Origin: Colwellia sp. PAMC 20917
GTDB lineage: Bacteria > Pseudomonadota > Gammaproteobacteria > Enterobacterales > Alteromonadaceae
Reading direction: 5' to 3'
DNA: 64,000 bases
NCBI RefSeq assembly: GCF_001767295.1
Contig: NZ_CP014944.1
Coordinates: 3,472,001-3,536,000 of the forward strand
A model generated the notes under the pieces. It saw only the letters and a list, made by a program, of their open reading frames with translations. It did not search any database and was not told the DNA's origin. Position numbers and translations under genes: made by a program. Every line of letters starts with the position of its first letter. Within the stretch, counting starts at the first letter, position 1. Shown here in pieces: positions 55,713 to 64,000 of this stretch.

Positions 55713-56093
55713 TTAATTGTTTTTACTGTTCATTGCACTACTAAAAGCAATACGTATTTCTGAGTCGGTTACCCCTGCCGTTTTACAGGCAGAAATAGCA
55801 TTATCTAACTGTGCTAAAACATCAGCATTTAAATCCATCTTACTATTTACGATTGCATCAGGGTGAACAAAGGTACCTCGATAACCTTTGCTTTGAATGA
55901 CTAAGTCTCGTTCTAATAATTTGTAAGCTTTAGCAACAGTTTTACTGTTGAGCTCTAAATCATTAGCCAATTGTCTAATCGAAGGAAGTGGGTCTCCCGG
56001 TCTAACCTTATCGCTAATAACCGCTGATTTTATTTGTTCAACGAGTTGTGTAAATAACGGCATCGGATCTTCTATATTAATGGTAATTTCCAT
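55713..56093 (-). CDS. GntR-family regulator, YtrA subfamily
   Basis: A 126-residue winged-helix regulator beginning MEITINIEDPMPLFTQLVEQ, with the DNA-binding helix LPSIRQLANDLELNSKTVAK and wing LVIQSKGYRGTFV. It lacks the large ligand-binding domain, as in YtrA-type proteins. The start is ATG at 56093; a frame from 56138 adds 15 residues unlike the family. It probably represses the linked membrane protein. Confidence 0.9.
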   Translation of the reverse strand: MEITINIEDPMPLFTQLVEQIKSAVISDKVRPGDPLPSIRQLANDLELNSKTVAKAYKLLERDLVIQSKGYRGTFVHPDAIVNSKMDLNADVLAQLDNAISACKTAGVTDSEIRIAFSSAMNSKNN

Positions 56094-56272
56094 ATTTCTT
56101 TGTCTGCTCCAGTTGTTCCGTGTGTGGTAATGGTACAACTATAACCTCGATCAAGGCAAGTAAAAATAGTTTGTTTTTTGAACTATTGAGGTGTTAAGAA
56201 AAGTGTTTGTGATTTATTTTAATAAAATCAAGTTCTTGCGTGGATGTGTGGGTACAGAGGTCGTATACAATA

Positions 56273-56320
56273 AAGCCTGAATATTTCGGTGATATCAGTG
56301 ATATCGAGATATTCAGGCTT
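56273..56320 (-). terminator. Terminator of lipA with a nested palindrome
   Basis: A perfect 12-bp outer stem AAGCCTGAATAT / ATATTCAGGCTT enclosing a second palindrome GATATC-AGT-GATATC. On the minus strand it is followed by TATTGT. The two-tier hairpin is unusual. Confidence 0.75.
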
Positions 56321-56340
56321 AAGGTTATTTACAAAGGGGA

Positions 56341-57309
56341 TTACTTAACTTCTTCTCCTGCGGCTTGTTTATCAGCATGATAGCTTGAACGCACTAAAGG
56401 CCCACAGGCTGCATGGTTAAAGCCCATCTTAATAGCTTCAGCTTGATACATATCGAAAACATCAGGGTGAACGTAGCGTTCTACCGGTAAATGATGTTTA
56501 CTCGGCTGTAAATACTGACCAATGGTAAGCATAGTGACGCCATGGCTTCGGAGGTCGCGCATAACTTGTAAAATTTCTTCGTCTGTTTCACCTAAGCCAA
56601 CCATTAAACCTGACTTTGTCGGTACTTCTGGATTGGCTTCGCCAAATTTTTTCAGTAAATCTAACGACCATTGGTAGTTAGCGCCTGGACGTGCTTTGGT
56701 ATAAAGACGTGGTGCTGTTTCTAAATTATGATTAAATACATGTGGAGGATTGGCATTTAAAATTTCTAAGGCACGGTCCATACGACCACGAAAATCAGGG
56801 ACTAAAATCTCAACTTTAGTATTTGGTGCATGTATAGCTATTTCAGTAATACAATCAGCAAACTGTTGAGCGCCACCATCACGTAAATCATCACGGTCAA
56901 CCGAAGTGATGACCACGTATTTCAGTTTCATATCTTTGAGTGTTAGTGCTAACTTTTTAGCCTCATCGACTTTAGGGGCTAAAGGTCGACCGTGGCCAAC
57001 ATCACAAAAAGGGCAACGGCGTGTACAGATATCACCTAAGATCATAAAAGTGGCGGTACCGTGGTTAAAGCACTCCGATAAGTTTGGACAAGAAGCTTCT
57101 TCACAGACCGAGTGTAAGTCATGTTTACGTAGCGCTGCTTTTATACTATCAATCCGTTCTGTCGTACGTGGTAGTTTAATACGTAACCATTTAGGCTTTC
57201 TAAGCATGGTTTCACGCTCTGAAGGCACAATTTGAATAGGGATATGCGCCATTTTTTCTGCATCACGCATTTTTGTGCCAGGGATAACTCGAGTTGTTTT
57301 AGTGGTCAT
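56341..57309 (-). CDS. lipA: Lipoyl synthase LipA
   Basis: A 322-residue radical-SAM enzyme. The auxiliary cluster uses [12 protein letters not shown], and the SAM cluster uses CTRRCPFC. The C-terminal SSYHADKQA region holds the serine ligand of the auxiliary cluster. It inserts two sulfurs into octanoyl groups. Its ATG overlaps the end of lipB by 11 bp. It depends on the Isc system for cluster repair. Confidence 0.97.
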   Translation of the reverse strand: MTTKTTRVIPGTKMRDAEKMAHIPIQIVPSERETMLRKPKWLRIKLPRTTERIDSIKAALRKHDLHSVCEEASCPNLSECFNHGTATFMILGDICTRRCPFCDVGHGRPLAPKVDEAKKLALTLKDMKLKYVVITSVDRDDLRDGGAQQFADCITEIAIHAPNTKVEILVPDFRGRMDRALEILNANPPHVFNHNLETAPRLYTKARPGANYQWSLDLLKKFGEANPEVPTKSGLMVGLGETDEEILQVMRDLRSHGVTMLTIGQYLQPSKHHLPVERYVHPDVFDMYQAEAIKMGFNHAACGPLVRSSYHADKQAAGEEVK

Positions 57310-57958
57310 TCATTTCGTCCCAACCAGTTTTATAACTGATATTATTGGTATTTAATAATTTAGCGAGGTGTTTTACTAAGGATTCACCTGCTTGAGCAGT
57401 ATCTGTTAATTGACTGATATCGGCTGTTTGCACCATTTCTAGTCCTTGATAACCACAAGGATTTATCCGAAGAAAGGGTGATAAGTCCATATTTACATTC
57501 AGTGCCAAACCGTGAAAAGAGCAACCTTTACGCACTCGTAAACCTAACGATGCAATTTTCTTTTCGCCAACATAAACCCCTGGTGCGTCAGGTCTAGCTT
57601 TGGCGATAATGTTAAAATCAGCTAATGCGGCAATTAAGCCATTTTCAAGTAGTGTTACTAAATCACGCACGCCCATCTTTCGTCGACGTAAATTTATCAT
57701 AAAGTAGATAACTTGTTGACCAGGGCCGTGATAAGTCACTTGTCCGCCACGATCTACTTTTACTACTTCTATATCACCCGGCATTAGCAAGTGTTCTTCT
57801 TTACCTGCTTGCCCTTGTGTGAAAACGGCTGGATGCTCGACTAACCAAAGTTCATCTTGAGTGTCTTCGTTACGATCATCGGTAAATTTTTGCATCCCTT
57901 GCCAAACCTTGGTGTAGTCCATAGTGGCAAGTTGTCGAATGATTAACGAATTTTTCAA
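57299..57958 (-). CDS. lipB: Octanoyltransferase LipB
   Basis: A 219-residue enzyme with [20 protein letters not shown] (about residues 69-88), lysine/histidine region [16 protein letters not shown] and the catalytic Cys in [12 protein letters not shown]. It moves octanoyl from ACP to lipoyl domains, which LipA then sulfurises. Order ybeD-lipB-lipA matches E. coli. Confidence 0.96.
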   Translation of the reverse strand: MKNSLIIRQLATMDYTKVWQGMQKFTDDRNEDTQDELWLVEHPAVFTQGQAGKEEHLLMPGDIEVVKVDRGGQVTYHGPGQQVIYFMINLRRRKMGVRDLVTLLENGLIAALADFNIIAKARPDAPGVYVGEKKIASLGLRVRKGCSFHGLALNVNMDLSPFLRINPCGYQGLEMVQTADISQLTDTAQAGESLVKHLAKLLNTNNISYKTGWDEMNDH

Positions 57959-58064
57959 GTTTATACTTCACTTAATTCTATTGATGTCGATTATATCCAA
58001 ATAATAATGGGAATACACCGGACAAATACTAAGGTTATTATCGTTACGCAAAAGCGTCATTTTT

Positions 58065-58328
58065 TTAAAGAACGTAGCGGACGATATCAATAGCCGTTAA
58101 TTCTGTATAAATTGTTTCGATATGCTCTTTACTGGTAACCGTCACCGCAATTGAAAGCGAATGGTAAGTCCCTTTCGAACTGGCTTTAATTTTAGGAGAG
58201 TAATCACCGGGTGCATGCTTTTGTAGTTCATTAATCACTAAATCAGGTAATTCGTCGCAAGCAACGCCCATAACTTTAAAGTTAAGTACGGTCGGAAATT
58301 CTAATAATTCATCAAACTTGGTTTTCAT
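58065..58328 (-). CDS. ybeD: YbeD (DUF493) family protein
   Basis: An 87-residue DUF493 protein ([40 protein letters not shown]; end IDIVRYVL). Between dacA and lipB, its usual place. A small alpha/beta regulator-like fold of unknown function. Confidence 0.93.
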   Translation of the reverse strand: MKTKFDELLEFPTVLNFKVMGVACDELPDLVINELQKHAPGDYSPKIKASSKGTYHSLSIAVTVTSKEHIETIYTELTAIDIVRYVL

Positions 58329-58445
58329 TTTCTCTCTCTAAATAGTACTTGGTCAATAGTCAATCTGGGGGTATTTTATCATTAATCAAATAAAATGTGA
58401 TCATTGTATTTACCGCTTTTATTATTAATCACAATTTTGTCTTAA

Positions 58446-58474
58446 TAATAAAAAACTCGGCATGAGCCGAGTTT
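58446..58474 (-). terminator. Terminator of dacA
   Basis: On the minus strand, AAACTCGGC / GCCGAGTTT with a 4-nt loop and a strong T-run. Confidence 0.92.
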
Positions 58475-58500
58475 AAAATGACACATTTTTTATTTGCTAA

Positions 58501-59688
58501 CTAGTTCACAAATTGTAGTTTCACATAGTCGACTAACTTGCTGAACATGCCGCCTTCATTAACTTCTTGCAAAGTTACTAATGGGTATTCTGCAATGTCT
58601 TCGCCGTCTAAGCGTAAAAATAGTTTACCAACAACGGTTCCCTTAGCTAACGGTGCTTTTAATTGTTGGTCAAGTTCGATACTGGCTGCTAAATTTTTAC
58701 GTTGACCACGCGGAACTGTAATAGGTGTATCGAGTAAAATACCCAAGTCGACTTCTTTTACATCGCCCATCCAAACTCTATTGGTAGCAAATTTATCACC
58801 CGCTTTATAAGGGGTATAGGTTTCGAAGAAGCGAAAGCCATAATTAAGTAACTTTTTACTCTCAACTTTTCTTGCTCGTTCGCTTTCCGTCCCCATAACG
58901 ACACTAACTAAGCGCATTCCGCCTTTGGTAGCGGATGAAACTAAACTGTAACCTGCCTGAGCGGTATGACCGGTTTTTAAACCGTCAACATTCATGCTTT
59001 TATCCCATAATAAATTATTACGGTTGTATTGTTTAATATTGTTATAGCTAAAAACTTTTTGGCTATAAATTTTATATTCTTCTGGTACATCTCGAATAAG
59101 TGCCATTGCCAGTGTTGCCATATCACGGGGTGTTGTCTTGTGTTCTTGGCTGTCTAGACCGTGGCTGTTTTCAAAATAACTAGAACTCATTCCTAGTGCT
59201 GCCGCATGACCATTCATTAACTGAGCAAAGGCACCTTCGCTACCTGCAATATGTTCAGCCATAGCAACACAAGCATCATTACCTGAAGCGACAATAATCC
59301 CTTGATTTAATAACTCTACAGAAACTTCAGTACCAACTTCAATAAACATAAGCGATGAACCCGGGAAGTTCTTTGCCCAAGCTTTTTCACTGACTTTAAC
59401 TAAGTCAGTGTTGTTGATATTGCCACTGGCTAATTCTTTACCTATGATATAACTGGTCATCATCTTTGTTAAGCTAGCTGGCGCTAACAAAGCATCGGCA
59501 TTACTCTCTGCAAGAACTTTACCTGTATTGAAATCAATAAGGATATGACCTTTTGCTTTAACTTCTGGTGGTGAGGGAATAATGGTTAATGCTTGGGAAA
59601 AAGATGAAAAAGTTAAAGAAATTGCGCCTAAAAGGCAGAGAAGTTTTGTTGAGGTTTTAGCCGTTTTTTTAGCTAATGGGTAAGTCAT
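58501..59688 (-). CDS. dacA: D-alanyl-D-alanine carboxypeptidase DacA (PBP5/6)
   Basis: A 395-residue low-molecular-weight penicillin-binding protein with signal peptide, active site SLTKM (about residues 67-71), SGNDA and KTGHT motifs, and a C-terminal PBP5 domain ending in an amphipathic anchor (KLVDYVKLQFVN). It trims pentapeptide stems. It is the next gene after rlpA. Confidence 0.96.
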   Translation of the reverse strand: MTYPLAKKTAKTSTKLLCLLGAISLTFSSFSQALTIIPSPPEVKAKGHILIDFNTGKVLAESNADALLAPASLTKMMTSYIIGKELASGNINNTDLVKVSEKAWAKNFPGSSLMFIEVGTEVSVELLNQGIIVASGNDACVAMAEHIAGSEGAFAQLMNGHAAALGMSSSYFENSHGLDSQEHKTTPRDMATLAMALIRDVPEEYKIYSQKVFSYNNIKQYNRNNLLWDKSMNVDGLKTGHTAQAGYSLVSSATKGGMRLVSVVMGTESERARKVESKKLLNYGFRFFETYTPYKAGDKFATNRVWMGDVKEVDLGILLDTPITVPRGQRKNLAASIELDQQLKAPLAKGTVVGKLFLRLDGEDIAEYPLVTLQEVNEGGMFSKLVDYVKLQFVN

Positions 59689-59790
59689 AATATTCCTACG
59701 AAACTGAATGATAAAAGAAGAATTTTTCAGCAGTATACCATCTTTGTTACTGATTGCTATGGTGCTATCGTGGCAAATTGTTACGAATGA

Positions 59791-60585
59791 TTACTTCAGA
59801 CTGAATGCTTTTGGATAACCTGATTTTTTTAAACTGGTCAATAGGGTGTTTAACGCCTCTTCATCGTTGATTGGGCCCATTTGTACACGAAAAAGGCCAT
59901 CATTCATTGGGATTATGGTATTTATTTGATATAAATTCTCTAGGGCTTGGGCTGTTTTATTGGCAAGCACTTCATTCTTAGTGGCGAAAACTTGAATATA
60001 TTTACGTTGTTCACTATCTGTAGATAAGTTGTTTTCAGTCAGTTTTTCTTTTATCTCAGTAACAGAAAAATCAGTAATAGCAGTGATCGTTACATTAGCC
60101 ACGCCTGTTTTCATCATACCCAGTTTATAAGCCGCACTGTACGATAAATCAATAATTCGGTTTTGATGAAAGGGTCCGCGGTCATTTACTCTAACAATTA
60201 CTGATTGACTATTGGCGTTGTTAGTGACTTTTAAGTAAGTGGGTAGGGGTAAATTTTTATGAGCCGCACTCATAGCGTACATATTATAAATTTCACCATT
60301 TGAGGTTAAATGACCATGAAATTTTTCACCATACCAGGAAGCAATACCCGTTTGGCTAAAATTTTCAGCACTTTTTAATACCGAATAAGTTTTGCCGCGC
60401 ACTTGATACTGGCTTCTATTACCGCCTCTACTATGGGGTTCTGCTCTTGGCGTAATATCAATAAGCTCACTTGCGGTAGGCGCTCGGCTGGGCATACTAT
60501 CTTTGTGTTGTTGATAGCGTCCGGTATTGACACTGCAGGCAGAAATCGAGACTAAAAGCGTGATTATTAATAATTGTATTTTCAC
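59791..60585 (-). CDS. rlpA: Lipoprotein RlpA with SPOR domain
   Basis: A 264-residue protein with lipobox ISAC (Cys17). A double-psi beta-barrel (about residues 75-170; GIASWYGEKFHGHLTSNGEI, VRVNDRGPF) and a C-terminal SPOR domain (about residues 190-262) follow. RlpA relatives bind or cleave glycan strands stripped of stem peptides at the septum. It lies between rodA and dacA. Confidence 0.94.
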   Translation of the reverse strand: MKIQLLIITLLVSISACSVNTGRYQQHKDSMPSRAPTASELIDITPRAEPHSRGGNRSQYQVRGKTYSVLKSAENFSQTGIASWYGEKFHGHLTSNGEIYNMYAMSAAHKNLPLPTYLKVTNNANSQSVIVRVNDRGPFHQNRIIDLSYSAAYKLGMMKTGVANVTITAITDFSVTEIKEKLTENNLSTDSEQRKYIQVFATKNEVLANKTAQALENLYQINTIIPMNDGLFRVQMGPINDEEALNTLLTSLKKSGYPKAFSLK

Positions 60586-60615
60586 TGGCAGATTCTTTTT
60601 ATGTTGTTAATCAAT

Positions 60616-61731
60616 TTAAGCAATAAAACGCTTATGGGTACTAATCGCCATTAGCATGCCAAAACCTGCAAGTAATGTCACCATCGATGTTCCACCGTAA
60701 CTGACTAAGGGCAAAGGAACGCCAACAACAGGCAATAATCCAGACACCATACCTATATTGACAAAAACATAAACGAAAAAGGTTAAAGTTATACTACCGG
60801 CTAAAAGTTTTGTGAATGCATGGTCGGCATGGACAGCAATCCATAAGCCTCGCATTACTATTATTAAATAGACACTGAGCAGTACGGCGACACCTACAAA
60901 GCCAAATTCTTCACTAAACACCGCGAAAATAAAGTCGGTATGGCGTTCAGGTAAAAATTCTAGTTGCGACTGTGTACCTTGTAACCAACCTTTGCCATGT
61001 AAACCACCTGAACCAATGGCTATTTTTGATTGAATGATATGATATCCAGAGCCAAGTGGGTCTTGCTCTGGGTCAAGAAAAGTTAATACACGCTGCTTCT
61101 GATAGGGCTTCATCAAAAACATCCAGAGAATGGGTGCAAATGCCGATGCTAAGCCAATACAAGCGATAATGAGTTTCCAGCTTGCTCCGGCAAGAAAAAT
61201 CACAAAAACACCTGAACTGGCGATTAACAGTGACGTACCTAAATCAGGTTGCTTAGCAATTAATAAGGTTGGCAATAACACTAAAATAAATGCAATGGTG
61301 ATGGTCGATATTTTAGCGGGTAAGTCATATTGGCTAACATACCAAGCGATCATAATGGGGACAATCAGTTTCATTATTTCAGAAGGCTGAAATTTCATAA
61401 AACCCAAGTCTAACCAACGCTGTGCGCCTTTACCTATATGACCGAATAAAAGTACGGCGATTAAGAGCAGCAAACCTAAAATAAATACGGGCACCGCCCA
61501 TTTTTGATAGGAAAGGGGAGGGATTTGAGCAACGGCGAACATCACCAACAATGCTATACCTAAGCGGGTTATTTGACGGTAAACAATGGCAGTTTCTTGG
61601 CCACCTGCACTATAAACAACAAATAGCCCTAAGGTCATTAATGCTAAAATACCCAATAAAAGAGGCAAGTCAATATGAATTCTTTGCCAGAAACTTCGCT
61701 GCTTTTGTTGATCATGGCCAATATTACGCAC
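60616..61731 (-). CDS. mrdB: Peptidoglycan glycosyltransferase RodA (MrdB)
   Basis: A 371-residue SEDS protein with about 10 membrane segments. Conserved features: KFQPSEIMKLIVPIMIAW, KQPDLGTSLLIASSG and VSYGGTSMVTLLAGFGML. It polymerises glycan during elongation with PBP2. It shares one base with the mrdA stop. Confidence 0.96.
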   Translation of the reverse strand: MRNIGHDQQKQRSFWQRIHIDLPLLLGILALMTLGLFVVYSAGGQETAIVYRQITRLGIALLVMFAVAQIPPLSYQKWAVPVFILGLLLLIAVLLFGHIGKGAQRWLDLGFMKFQPSEIMKLIVPIMIAWYVSQYDLPAKISTITIAFILVLLPTLLIAKQPDLGTSLLIASSGVFVIFLAGASWKLIIACIGLASAFAPILWMFLMKPYQKQRVLTFLDPEQDPLGSGYHIIQSKIAIGSGGLHGKGWLQGTQSQLEFLPERHTDFIFAVFSEEFGFVGVAVLLSVYLIIVMRGLWIAVHADHAFTKLLAGSITLTFFVYVFVNIGMVSGLLPVVGVPLPLVSYGGTSMVTLLAGFGMLMAISTHKRFIA

Positions 61732-63728
61732 TAGTTACGTCCTGTGTTTTTGTCAACACCATAAACATTATTGTGTTGTGGATGCTTACTTTTATCGGTA
61801 CTAATAATGACTCTATCACCAAAATATTGATCCATAACTTGGCGCGCTACGGGCGCAGCATTAAAACCACCACCGCCTTCTAAAACATTTTCAACGACAA
61901 CAGCAACCACTATTTCTGGATTCTCATAAGGAGCAAAAGCGACAAACATAGCATTGTTTCGCTGCCTTTCTTTAGTGGCTTCTGCATCATATTTTTCATC
62001 TTGTTTTTTTGCAATAAGTTGTGCTGTACCCGACTTTCCTGCGGCGTCATAGCGAGCACCTTTAAATGCAGGATATTTCTTTTGTGCCGTGTTATGCATA
62101 GCATCAAGCACTAAATCCCAGTGTTTATTGTCTTTTAAAATAATCGGAGGTTTATCATCATATTCTGCCATCTTAGTGACCATTTTATTGACAATATCAG
62201 CATCACGCTCAGCGGTGGTGATTTCCTCATTGATTTGAACTTCTTCCACGACTAACTCGGTAGTAGCACGTAAAAAATGTGGGATTTTAATGTCGCCTTT
62301 ATTCGTTAAAATAGAAAAAGCTTGAGCTAGCTGTAACGGTGTTACTGTCCAATAGCCTTGACCAATACCAACCGCGATTGTATCGCCGGTATACCAAGGT
62401 TTATTGTATCGACTACGCTTGGTTTCTCTACCAGGCAAAATAGCGCGTTTATCTTCCCAGATATCAACACCCGTAAGATCGCCAAAACCAAATTTTTCCA
62501 TCATGTCGGTAATCGTATCAATATCTAATTGATACGCTAAATTATAAAAGAAAACATTACATGAGTGTTCAATGGCTTGATTAAGATCTACCCAGCCATG
62601 ACCGGGCGCCCACCAATCACGGTATTTACGTTCAAGACCTTTTAGCTGAAACCAGCCAGGGTCGTAGAAGCGTGATTTATTGGTGATTACACCTGCTTCT
62701 AATCCTGTTAATCCGAGCAAAGGTTTGACTGTTGAGGCGGGTGGGTAACCTTGTACACTTCGATTAAGTAATGGTCTGTCGTTTTTAGGATTAAGTAATT
62801 TACGATAGTTCTTACTGCTAATGCCATGAACAAATAAGTTTCCGTCATAACTTGGGTTTGAATACATTGCCAATATCTCACCACTTCGTGGATCAATTGC
62901 TACTACAGCGCCACGCTTACCAGCTAAGGCACGTTTAGCAATCATTTGTAATTCAATATCAATACTTAGGGTTAAGTTTTTGCCTGATATTGGGGGCGCA
63001 TAATCAAGCGTTCTTATAATGCGACCTTGATTATTTATTTCAACTTCTTGATGACCAATAGTGCCATGAAGAATATTTTCATAATATTTTTCTAAACCAA
63101 GCTTACCTATGTTACGCGTTGCTGCATAATCTTCATCTAAATTTTCTTCGGCCAAACGAATTGAATCTTTAAGGTTAATGCGGGCAACATAACCCAAAGA
63201 GTGGGTCGTTAAATCACCAAATGGGTAGTATCTTTTAAGACGAGCATCAATAAAAAAACCAGGGAATTTGTGTTGATTGACAGAAAATAATGCAACTTGC
63301 TGTGCGCTTAACCGCGAGTGCAGTTCTACCGGTTTAAAGCGTCGTTTACTTTTTAGCGCTTCAAAAAGTTTTTGCTGCTTTTCTTCACTGATATCAAGCA
63401 ACTCACTGACTTCTACAATGTGTTTCTTCAAATCAACCGTTTGCTCAGCAATAACCTCCAGTGAATAAACGGGTTTGTTATCAGCGAGTAGAATGCCATT
63501 ACGATCGTAAATTAGTCCGCGATTAGGTGCAACGGGAAGGAGTTTTATTCGATTGGAATTAGAGCGAGTTTGATATTTTTCATAAGAATTAATTTCTAAC
63601 TCGTAGATATTGCTAATTAAGGTTAACAATAAAGCGAGTATACCGATAAAAGCAATAAAGGTTCTGCGCGCAAATAAATTAGCTTCTGCCGAATGGTTTC
63701 GAATAGCAACACGTTTGTTCGATGCCAT
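61731..63728 (-). CDS. mrdA: Penicillin-binding protein 2 (MrdA)
   Basis: A 665-residue class B PBP. One N-terminal membrane segment, the dimerisation domain, active-site Ser in PPASTVKPLLGL (SxxK), SCNVFFYNLAY and KSGTAQL. It is the transpeptidase partner of RodA for elongation. It starts 2 bp after the rlmH stop. Confidence 0.97.
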   Translation of the reverse strand: MASNKRVAIRNHSAEANLFARRTFIAFIGILALLLTLISNIYELEINSYEKYQTRSNSNRIKLLPVAPNRGLIYDRNGILLADNKPVYSLEVIAEQTVDLKKHIVEVSELLDISEEKQQKLFEALKSKRRFKPVELHSRLSAQQVALFSVNQHKFPGFFIDARLKRYYPFGDLTTHSLGYVARINLKDSIRLAEENLDEDYAATRNIGKLGLEKYYENILHGTIGHQEVEINNQGRIIRTLDYAPPISGKNLTLSIDIELQMIAKRALAGKRGAVVAIDPRSGEILAMYSNPSYDGNLFVHGISSKNYRKLLNPKNDRPLLNRSVQGYPPASTVKPLLGLTGLEAGVITNKSRFYDPGWFQLKGLERKYRDWWAPGHGWVDLNQAIEHSCNVFFYNLAYQLDIDTITDMMEKFGFGDLTGVDIWEDKRAILPGRETKRSRYNKPWYTGDTIAVGIGQGYWTVTPLQLAQAFSILTNKGDIKIPHFLRATTELVVEEVQINEEITTAERDADIVNKMVTKMAEYDDKPPIILKDNKHWDLVLDAMHNTAQKKYPAFKGARYDAAGKSGTAQLIAKKQDEKYDAEATKERQRNNAMFVAFAPYENPEIVVAVVVENVLEGGGGFNAAPVARQVMDQYFGDRVIISTDKSKHPQHNNVYGVDKNTGRN

Positions 63729-63730
63729 TA

Positions 63731-64000
63731 TTACTCTCGGTGATACGGGTGGTTATTGTTAATGCTCCAAGCTCGATACAGACTTTCAGCAACAACAATA
63801 CGCACCATTGGATGTGGCAAGGTTAATGGCGATAAAGACCATTTTTGTTCTGAAGCTTTAATACAAGCGGGGGCTAAACCTTCGGGGCCACCAATAAGTA
63901 AAGCCACATCGCGGCTGTCTAATTGCCAACGCTTAAGTTGTTGGGCAAGTTGTGGTGTTGTCCACGGTTTACCTTCCACTTCAAGCGTAACAATACGGTT
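63731..64000 (-). CDS. rlmH: rRNA large subunit methyltransferase RlmH, 3' part
   Basis: The C-terminal 89 residues of RlmH ([25 protein letters not shown] and [20 protein letters not shown]). The frame runs open to the window edge, so the N-terminus lies outside. It methylates pseudouridine 1915 of 23S rRNA. Order rlmH-mrdA-mrdB matches E. coli. Confidence 0.95.
   Translation of the reverse strand, partial: NRIVTLEVEGKPWTTPQLAQQLKRWQLDSRDVALLIGGPEGLAPACIKASEQKWSLSPLTLPHPMVRIVVAESLYRAWSINNNHPYHRE

Overview
The window looks like a chromosomal segment of a cold-adapted marine gammaproteobacterium of the Alteromonadales, most likely Colwellia or a close relative. This rests on low GC with AT-rich intergenic DNA, the gene orders sixA/smrB-prmB-aroC, suhB-trmJ-cysE-isc and rlmH-mrdA-mrdB-rlpA-dacA-ybeD-lipB-lipA, a GlyGly-CTERM protein, and heavy use of GGDEF/EAL proteins. 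The genus is an inference from recognition, not from a search. Most of the window is core genome. I see no tRNA, rRNA, CRISPR array, insertion sequence or prophage.

Region by region. 0-6.5 kb: ribosome maintenance (hpf, arfB), a GlyGly-CTERM cyclophilin, a short extra signal peptidase I, a SPOUT methyltransferase, a cold-shock protein with a long leader, zapE and a DUF2884 protein. 6.6-10.3 kb: an EAL-HDOD protein, putP (which probably starts at a TTG codon) and an array of eight 60/63-bp repeats. 10.3-18.8 kb: one long minus-strand operon, moxR-DUF58-DUF4381-batA-batB/C-batD, ending in an ECF sigma factor and a DUF3379 membrane protein. 19-22.6 kb: fadIJ behind a FadR-like operator. 22.7-28.3 kb: a small membrane protein, a candidate two-gene small-peptide locus (one gene is eight copies of a 9-residue repeat) and a 1.5-kaa propeller/PAS/GGDEF/EAL sensor. 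28.5-39.1 kb: two M16 metalloproteases flanking sixA/smrB/prmB/aroC and an MFS transporter. 39.2-47.9 kb: suhB, trmJ, cysE and the Isc iron-sulfur operon under an IscR-type site. 48-56.1 kb: a GAF/GGDEF/EAL protein, cobO, cytochrome b561 plus yceI, a SEC-C protein, an unrecognised two-TM protein, and a GntR regulator with a membrane protein. 56.3-64 kb: the lipoate and cell-elongation cluster, running off the right edge inside rlmH.

The genes combine into a few coherent systems. MoxR/Bat resembles an envelope-stress chaperone and von Willebrand factor A module, here linked to its own ECF sigma pair. FadI/FadJ form the beta-oxidation complex under fatty-acyl control. IscRSUA-HscBA-Fdx builds Fe-S clusters, with CysE feeding cysteine to IscS; LipA downstream is a client. 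RodA, PBP2, RlpA and DacA form the elongation peptidoglycan machine.

The items I would look at first are: (1) the repeat-peptide gene and 33-codon partner at 23.0-23.45 kb, where sequence differences between repeat copies are silent only in the minus-strand reading frame; (2) SuhB, which carries Asn at the position of E. coli Asp87 and Glu at that of Asp212, two metal-site residues; (3) the ECF sigma pair fused to the Bat operon; and (4) long RNA hairpins directly before the hscB and cysE ribosome-binding sites.
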